Shown in pieces: positions 6,405 through 11,048 of a DNA stretch of 11,048 nucleotides. Each line of letters opens with the position of its first letter. Within the stretch, counting starts at the first letter, position 1. Source of the stretch: Opitutia bacterium (GTDB lineage: Bacteria; Verrucomicrobiota; Verrucomicrobiia; Opitutales; UBA953); contig CANCLV010000035.1 in NCBI GenBank assembly GCA_947378905.1, positions 1 to 11,048 of the forward strand, in the 5' to 3' direction. The translations under genes were made by a program, and so were the position numbers. The notes below the pieces were generated by a model. It was not told the origin of the DNA. It saw only the letters and a program-made list of their open reading frames with translations, and did no database searches.

Positions 6405-6416
6405 GCGCGCCCCTAC
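6405..6416 (-). repeat. Truncated class b REP head carrying the rnr stop codon
   Basis: On the minus strand this reads GTAG then GGGCGCGC, the head and most of the 5' arm of class b, after which the match ends. The TAG (6413-6415) is the stop codon of rnr. Confidence 0.8.
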
Positions 6417-8713
6417 CTATCTCGACGTCGTGATTGTTGATCACGATTCGGTTTAGGAGCGCCGGTCTTTGGATTATAGAGACGGAAATCGACCTGACGT
6501 TTAAAGCGATCCACGCGATCCACAATGACTTCAATTTTGGATCCTGCAGTGAAAAGTTTACCGGTGCGACTTCCGCGTAGTGCCGTACCCGAATCGTTCA
6601 TACGATAGAAGTCATCCGTTAAAGTCGACATGTGTACTAGGCCGTAAGCTTGGGAGGCGGTGAGTTCCACCATGAGACCGTGAGGTTTGACTTCAGTAAT
6701 CACGGCTTCGAATGGACGTTTATCTTTACGTTCCATTTCACGTTCAAAGAGTTCGAGTAACTTAACTTTTACGGAATCGCGTTCGGCTTCTGAACTATTT
6801 CGTTCAGTGATCGAAATATGTTCACAGACACGCACAAGCTCACCGATGCCGGGTGAGCGGGGTGGATCTTTAGGTGCCGACTTCACGCCCATCTTAGCGA
6901 TTTGTGCGTCGAAGATACGATGCTCAATTAAATCGGCGTAACGACGAATAGGTGAGGTGAAGTGAGAGTAATGTTTTTTGGCTAAACCAAAGTGTCCATC
7001 GGGCGAAGGACGATAGCAGGCTTGCTTGAGTGAGCGAAGGAATTGAATGCGAATAGGGTAAGCGTCATCTCGATTTTTGATATCCGCTAATAATCTAATC
7101 ATCTCCTTACGCTGTGTGAGGTCGCCGACATTATAGACGCCTTCTGACTGAAGTTGCTCACGGAGAGCGTTGAGTTTTTCTGGATCAGGGTCGTCGTGTA
7201 CACGACAGACGTGAGGCACTTTAGCTTGGTCGAGGTTCTTAGCTACACACTCATTCGCTAATAACATGAACTCTTCGATAAGTTGGTGTGATTCATCGTG
7301 TTCAACGACGACCGTGCGATCCGCCCAACCGTCTTTATCACAATAAATTTTAATTTCCTTCATCTCTAAGTCCAACGAGCCGGCACGAAAACGCTCTTCG
7401 CGTAGAATTTTGGCGACTGACCAGAAATCTCCAATCATTAGACGTATGCAATCGAGCTCTTCGTCGTTGAGTTCAGAAAGGGGACGTCCTGGTGAGCCCG
7501 TTTGATGCGGAGGTGGCGCAGGTAGTGCACGTAAGGTTGCATTTTTCGCACCATTGAGAAAAGCGTATGCAACTTTGTATGTTAAGCGTTTGATACTGCA
7601 GATAACGCCATTGGCGAAATCGGTTTTGATTAATTTACCTTCGGGTGTGAATTCACAAATAACACTTTTAACCAGTCGATCCTGACCTTCCACCAGCGAA
7701 CATAATCCGCTCGAGAGGGCGTGAGGAAGCATCGGTATCACGGTGCCAACGAGGTATGTGGAGTTGCCGCGTTCCTTGGCTTCATTGTCGAGTGGCGACC
7801 CAGTTTTTACGTAGTGAGAGACGTCGGCGATATGAATTCCAATTTTGAAATTTCCATTCGGTAGACGTTCGAGCGAAAGGGCGTCGTCGAAGTCTTTAGC
7901 ATCATCAGGGTCGATGGTAATCGTCGGGATTTTTCTAAAATCTTCCCGACCATATAAATCGTCCGCTCGTACTTTAGAGCCAAAAGCATTGGCTTCATCC
8001 ATCACATTGCGCGGAAATTCTGGATTGAGATTATAACGACGAAGAATCGCTAGGTACTCGGCCATCGGCGTGTGGGTGACGCCTAAAACTTCCGTGATGG
8101 TTCCAGTGGGACTGAGGTGGCGACGTTCCCAAGCATCAAGTTGTACGACTACTTTATCTTCTTCCTTGGGGAGTGATTTTAAATTCGAGCGCTGGGGATC
8201 GCGGACAATGATGTCGCGGGAAATGCGTGGATCATCAGGTACTACAAACCAAGTTAAGCGCGTTCTCCTGAGTGTTCCGGTTAAAGTCGTAAAAGCTCTT
8301 TTAACTACGCGAATAACCATACCCGTTCCCCAGTCTTCACCTTGTCGATCACGTCGTCCCCGATTTAATTTAATCACCACTCGGTCTCCGTGCAGTGCTA
8401 CACCGGTATCTTTGGCGTCGATGTGAATGGGTTCACGCGGTTTCTGTCCAGGTTCAGCGGCAAAGACGACACGCGCCGAACCACTTGAACGAAAAAGAAT
8501 GGTGCCTTCAGGAAGTGGGTCACCTTCGGGGAGTGCGAGCAGCTCTCGTTTTTTTACGATGATGGCGCCTGATTTAATTAAATTAGGAACGATCTTACGC
8601 ATTTTACGTAAGTCCGATTTATCACCGCCAATTTGCTGAATAATATCTTCGAGTCGCATGGGCACGTAGTCAGGACGTGCAAGAAATGCGAGCATGGCCT
8701 CTTCGGCGTTCAT
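6413..8713 (-). CDS. rnr: Ribonuclease R (RNB-domain 3'-5' exoribonuclease)
   Basis: RNase R degrades structured RNA from the 3' end in the cytoplasm and takes part in mRNA decay and RNA quality control. The protein has 766 residues, within the family range. In order: an N-terminal helix-turn-helix-like part (1-60), cold-shock-like RNA-binding domains (about 67-215), the RNB catalytic domain (about 258-600) and an S1 domain (665-746), then a basic tail (KPNRDQQSRRRDR). The metal-binding acidic cluster is intact: Asp268, Asp274, Asp276 and Asp277 in TIDPDDAKDFDDALS. HYSHFTSPIRRYADLIEHR (581-599) is the other hallmark. A Pro-rich stretch (397-412) inside RNB looks like a small lineage insert. 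The start ATG overlaps the stop of the upstream pyrophosphatase gene as ATGA, with no Shine-Dalgarno, so translation is probably coupled. The stop codon lies in a truncated REP head, so the extreme C-terminus may have been changed by it. Confidence 0.96.
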   Translation of the reverse strand: MNAEEAMLAFLARPDYVPMRLEDIIQQIGGDKSDLRKMRKIVPNLIKSGAIIVKKRELLALPEGDPLPEGTILFRSSGSARVVFAAEPGQKPREPIHIDAKDTGVALHGDRVVIKLNRGRRDRQGEDWGTGMVIRVVKRAFTTLTGTLRRTRLTWFVVPDDPRISRDIIVRDPQRSNLKSLPKEEDKVVVQLDAWERRHLSPTGTITEVLGVTHTPMAEYLAILRRYNLNPEFPRNVMDEANAFGSKVRADDLYGREDFRKIPTITIDPDDAKDFDDALSLERLPNGNFKIGIHIADVSHYVKTGSPLDNEAKERGNSTYLVGTVIPMLPHALSSGLCSLVEGQDRLVKSVICEFTPEGKLIKTDFANGVICSIKRLTYKVAYAFLNGAKNATLRALPAPPPHQTGSPGRPLSELNDEELDCIRLMIGDFWSVAKILREERFRAGSLDLEMKEIKIYCDKDGWADRTVVVEHDESHQLIEEFMLLANECVAKNLDQAKVPHVCRVHDDPDPEKLNALREQLQSEGVYNVGDLTQRKEMIRLLADIKNRDDAYPIRIQFLRSLKQACYRPSPDGHFGLAKKHYSHFTSPIRRYADLIEHRIFDAQIAKMGVKSAPKDPPRSPGIGELVRVCEHISITERNSSEAERDSVKVKLLELFEREMERKDKRPFEAVITEVKPHGLMVELTASQAYGLVHMSTLTDDFYRMNDSGTALRGSRTGKLFTAGSKIEVIVDRVDRFKRQVDFRLYNPKTGAPKPNRDQQSRRRDR

Positions 8714-10419
8714 GAATTATTGGCTGATTGTCCCAGCAAGCTCGTCAGGTAGGGAAGTAACTGTTTCTTACGGCTAACAATTCCAGGCATATCAAAAATA
8801 TACGGAGGTTGTTTTTGGGAATAAGTGATGCTGTGAATCACTTCAGAGTCTCCGCGGATTAAAAGAAGTGAGCTTTGAGTATCGATATCGGTGACTAAAA
8901 GAGCCGAGAAATGCAGGCCGTTTTCGCGACGATATTTTTCGAGACCTTCGAGTAACGCTTCTTGGGTTTTCCAGAAATTATTAAAGCCCAACTCCTCCAC
9001 TTGAGCGACGGAGAAGCGGTAATTATTTTCGGTGTAAAGTTTGCAATCGGCACGCACCGCGGCATCGGCAGACATATTAGCGAGTACGGATCCAGTATTG
9101 AAAATCATATCGGCCAGTGCCCGCGCATCGGTGTCAGCTAAACGAGAAAGCCAATTGAGTAACTCAGAGTCGAGAGGGGTAGTTGTTGGACTTTGCAGTA
9201 AGAGTGTGTCCGAAATAATACCACACATCATGAGTCCAGCAATTTGCGGCGTAGGCTTTAAATCGGCAGTACGGTACATGTCTGCGACAATCGAGCAGGT
9301 GGAACCGAGAGGCCGATTAACAAAGAGAATCGGTTGATTGGTGTGTGGGTTGCCCAAGCGGTGGTGATCGATGACTTCAGCGATTTCGACTTCGTTCGCG
9401 CCGTCGACTGCTTGCGATAATTCATTGTGATCCACTAAAACCAAGCGGTGGTGGACTGGCTTTAAGATATCGGACTTACTAAACACACCAATGAGTTTGC
9501 CGTCTTCATTCACCACATGGCAAATAAGGGCGTTTGATTGAATGATTCGACGTTTAGCTACCGAAAGTTTTTCTTGAGCTTGGAAGAGTGGGGCGTCGCG
9601 TTGAATTAAATTTCCGATGAGAGTGGCAGCGCGCACGGCCCAGGCAGTAGTCGCACTATCAGTGTCAGCATAAACCACAGAAACTTTTTTCTCTTCAGCG
9701 AGAGCGAGACATTCATTCGACATTTTGTGTCCACCGGTAACGATAATCAGGCTAACGCCCATTTCAATCGCGCGCTGATGAACATCGTTACGATCACCTA
9801 CCACAATAATACTCTTATTAGTCGGGATGCCTTCTTTGGTCGCTGATTTGCCAAAGGATTCTAATTCCATGGCCGCAACACGTACGTAAAGTTCGTTGAT
9901 TTGGGTAGAATTAAAAACGACAACCGCTTTTCCTTTAATGGATTGTACAATCGCATCGATGGAACTGGTCACTTTGCGCATCGAAGTTGCGATTTTCGGC
10001 TTAGGAATAAAATAATCTCCTAAGGCAAAGATAGAAACATAACCTTCCAGCTGACCCTCGCGTCCAATGACGGGTAAGGCACGTAAGTCATGTTCATCGA
10101 GTAATTCTAAGGCTCTTGCGCAAGTGTCGTTAGTCGAAACCACAAACGGATTCGTTTGCATGATATCTTCAACGCGTGGATTAACATCACCCACGAAGAC
10201 TGGGAGGTTTACACCGAAGCGTTGGAGGATGGCGTCAATGCGGGCATTGGAATTTCCACAACGTGCAGCGACATAACCTTTTTGTCCTGAAGCTTCTTTA
10301 AATGCAGCGTAGGCAATAGCCGAACAAATGGCATCGGCATCGGGATTCTTATGTCCAATGACGTAGGTGGGCGCGTTTTTTCGTGCGAAAGTCGATGGGA
10401 TGGGTGGAGGAACTGACAT
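8710..10419 (-). CDS. Manganese-dependent inorganic pyrophosphatase, family II, with CBS and DRTGG domains
   Basis: The enzyme hydrolyses pyrophosphate to phosphate in the cytoplasm, driving biosynthetic reactions forward. It has 569 residues, much longer than the roughly 310 of simple family II enzymes, because a regulatory block is inserted. Order: DHH part with GHKNPDADAICSA (His23, Asp27, Asp29), first CBS (about 82-138, RVEDIMQTNPFVV), DRTGG-type domain (about 145-255), second CBS (about 275-322), DHH motifs DHN (330-332) and DHH (351-353), MMCGIISDT (397-405, Asp404), and the DHHA2 domain ending with the substrate-binding SRKK (549-552). Known CBS-DRTGG pyrophosphatases are controlled by adenine nucleotides and diadenosine polyphosphates; the same is likely here. 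The start is the first Met in frame, before the catalytic histidine. No clear Shine-Dalgarno is present. It overlaps rnr by 4 bases. Confidence 0.95.
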   Translation of the reverse strand: MSVPPPIPSTFARKNAPTYVIGHKNPDADAICSAIAYAAFKEASGQKGYVAARCGNSNARIDAILQRFGVNLPVFVGDVNPRVEDIMQTNPFVVSTNDTCARALELLDEHDLRALPVIGREGQLEGYVSIFALGDYFIPKPKIATSMRKVTSSIDAIVQSIKGKAVVVFNSTQINELYVRVAAMELESFGKSATKEGIPTNKSIIVVGDRNDVHQRAIEMGVSLIIVTGGHKMSNECLALAEEKKVSVVYADTDSATTAWAVRAATLIGNLIQRDAPLFQAQEKLSVAKRRIIQSNALICHVVNEDGKLIGVFSKSDILKPVHHRLVLVDHNELSQAVDGANEVEIAEVIDHHRLGNPHTNQPILFVNRPLGSTCSIVADMYRTADLKPTPQIAGLMMCGIISDTLLLQSPTTTPLDSELLNWLSRLADTDARALADMIFNTGSVLANMSADAAVRADCKLYTENNYRFSVAQVEELGFNNFWKTQEALLEGLEKYRRENGLHFSALLVTDIDTQSSLLLIRGDSEVIHSITYSQKQPPYIFDMPGIVSRKKQLLPYLTSLLGQSANNS

Positions 10420-10442
10420 GGGCTAAACTAAAGAGCGATAAG

Positions 10443-10478
10443 CACTCTTAATGAGAGAATGTCTCAGTGGAAAGAGTG
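10443..10478. promoter_or_regulatory. Two-part hairpin in the leader of the pyrophosphatase gene
   Basis: CACTCTT (10443-10449) pairs with AAGAGTG (10472-10478), and inside it TGAGA (10452-10456) pairs with TCTCA (10462-10466) around a 5-base loop. It lies 24 bases upstream of the pyrophosphatase start, so it could be a 5' leader structure, or it could trim the 3' end of the upstream transcript. There is no T-run after it on the minus strand. Role unknown. Confidence 0.35.
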
Positions 10479-10505
10479 AATTCTAAATGAGTGTAAAAGA
10501 AGCCA

Positions 10506-10527
10506 GCCGAGATAGCAACGTCTCGGT
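10506..10527 (-). terminator. Possible weak terminator after the flavin oxidoreductase gene
   Basis: CCGAGA (10507-10512) pairs with TCTCGG (10521-10526), extended by one G-U pair, with an 8-base loop. Read on the minus strand it lies 36 bases past the stop codon of the oxidoreductase, and CTTCTTTTA follows a few bases later. The stem is short and the T-run is displaced, so this is tentative. Confidence 0.3.
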
Positions 10528-10562
10528 GACATTAGAGATAAACTGACTGACTAATCTTAGGC

Positions 10563-11048
10563 TTATTTAGCGAAAGGGTAGTCGGTGTATCCTTTAGGCC
10601 CAGCGGCATAAAAGGTGGATTCATCAGGCGTGTTTAATGCCAAATTCTTTTCGAGGCGATGGGGTAGGTCCGGATTTGCGAGGAAGGGGACGCCATAAGC
10701 AATCGCATCCGCCCAGCCGTCTTTAATGGCTTGTTCGCCTTGTGCTCGATCAAATCCACCGGCGGTAATCATCACGCCTTTGAAGCAGTGTCGTAGCTCT
10801 TTGGGTCCGACTCCATCCTTGGCGCCGTGCGCAACATCCTGCGCGGTGACGCGAGTAACGTGTGCGTAAGCGATTTCTAATTTTGAAAGCTCGCCGAGTA
10901 CATAACTGAAGGTGCGTTGCGGATTGCTGTCATGCATATCGTTAAACACTCCACCAGGAGAAAGACGAACGCCCACACGATCAGCACCCCAAATAGAAAT
11001 AACGGCACCAGTGACTTCTAATAAGAGTCGGGCACGATTTTCAACCGA
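10563..11048 (-). CDS. NADH:flavin oxidoreductase (Old Yellow Enzyme family, NemA-like), C-terminal part
   Basis: The frame is open to the window edge, giving the last 161 residues; the N-terminal half is outside. An in-frame GTG at 10976 is inside the conserved core and is not a start. Old Yellow Enzymes are FMN enzymes that use NAD(P)H to reduce activated alkenes, N-ethylmaleimide or nitrate esters. Recognisable parts are SVENRARLLLEV, WGADRVGVRLSPGGVFNDM (the Arg of VRLSP contacts flavin in the family), FKGVMITAGGFD (phosphate-binding loop), AIAYGVPFLANPDLPHRL and the end TFYAAGPKGYTDYPF, closely matching NemA-type proteins. One oddity: the family motif FGRxFIANPDL has Val in place of Arg here (YGVPFLANPDL). 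That Arg normally contacts the FMN phosphate, so cofactor binding may differ. The physiological substrate is unknown. Confidence 0.93.
   Translation of the reverse strand, partial: SVENRARLLLEVTGAVISIWGADRVGVRLSPGGVFNDMHDSNPQRTFSYVLGELSKLEIAYAHVTRVTAQDVAHGAKDGVGPKELRHCFKGVMITAGGFDRAQGEQAIKDGWADAIAYGVPFLANPDLPHRLEKNLALNTPDESTFYAAGPKGYTDYPFAK

Larger units (their letters stand above)
6198..6416. repeat. Right REP/BIME array, downstream of the RAYT gene
   Basis: This array holds six units: a 34-base truncated unit at 6198, full class a at 6232 and 6280, full class b on the minus strand at 6322 and 6373, and a truncated class b head at 6405. The order matches the left array (5468-5690) with one extra class a unit. 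It begins at the RAYT stop codon and ends at the rnr stop codon. Confidence 0.92.

Noticed and set aside
5468..6416. Repeats interpreted as a CRISPR array
   Set aside because: Units are palindromic, occur on both strands, vary in spacing from 0 to about 48 bases, and the spacers are themselves repeated; no cas genes are present.
8070..8639. Plus-strand open frames opposite rnr
   Set aside because: They are Ser/Arg-rich shadows of the well-conserved RNase R frame on the other strand.

Overview
The window looks like a chromosomal segment of a Verrucomicrobiota bacterium, probably an Opitutae-like lineage. The evidence is a very large pilin-like protein resembling the 'Verru_Chthon cassette protein A' family, the style of the DXS and REP-associated transposase (RAYT) sequences, and weak or absent Shine-Dalgarno sites before most genes. 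Base composition is moderate and no gene stands out as obviously foreign. No rRNA, tRNA, CRISPR array or phage gene was seen.

Layout. Positions 1-2159 (minus) hold one long open frame, the first 719 codons of a pilin-like surface or secretion protein whose 3' end lies outside the window. It diverges, across an AT-rich 212-base gap, from a plus-strand cluster: exbB/tolQ-like (2372-2920), exbD/tolR-like (2917-3318, 4-base overlap), xseB (3369-3596) and dxs (3608-5509). On the right, three minus-strand genes read towards this cluster: an NADH:flavin oxidoreductase C-terminus (10563-11048), a CBS/DRTGG manganese-dependent pyrophosphatase (8710-10419) and RNase R (6413-8713). The last two overlap by 4 bases.

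The unusual part is the convergent gap between dxs and rnr (about 5468-6416). It holds a 150-residue RAYT gene with an HUH motif, bracketed by two similar arrays of REP elements in direct orientation. Each element is GTAG followed by a 9-bp hairpin with a TGC loop. There are two classes that differ only by a compensated GC/CG swap in both stem arms. Every plus-strand element is class a and every minus-strand element is class b. Three further units are the same element lacking the same 14 bases (loop plus 3' arm), giving exact 34-base units. The stop codons of dxs, the RAYT gene and rnr are all the TAG of a GTAG head, and the last 13 residues of DXS are encoded by a complete REP and its short spacer. 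This is a compact REP-RAYT system that has rewritten the ends of its neighbours.

How the genes work together. DXS feeds the MEP isoprenoid pathway, and XseB is the small subunit of exonuclease VII. ExbB/ExbD form a proton-driven motor for TonB/Tol-type work at the envelope. The pyrophosphatase and RNase R are housekeeping enzymes for phosphate balance and RNA decay, probably co-translated. None of these depends on the RAYT, which appears to be a domesticated or resident element in a tolerant convergent intergenic site.
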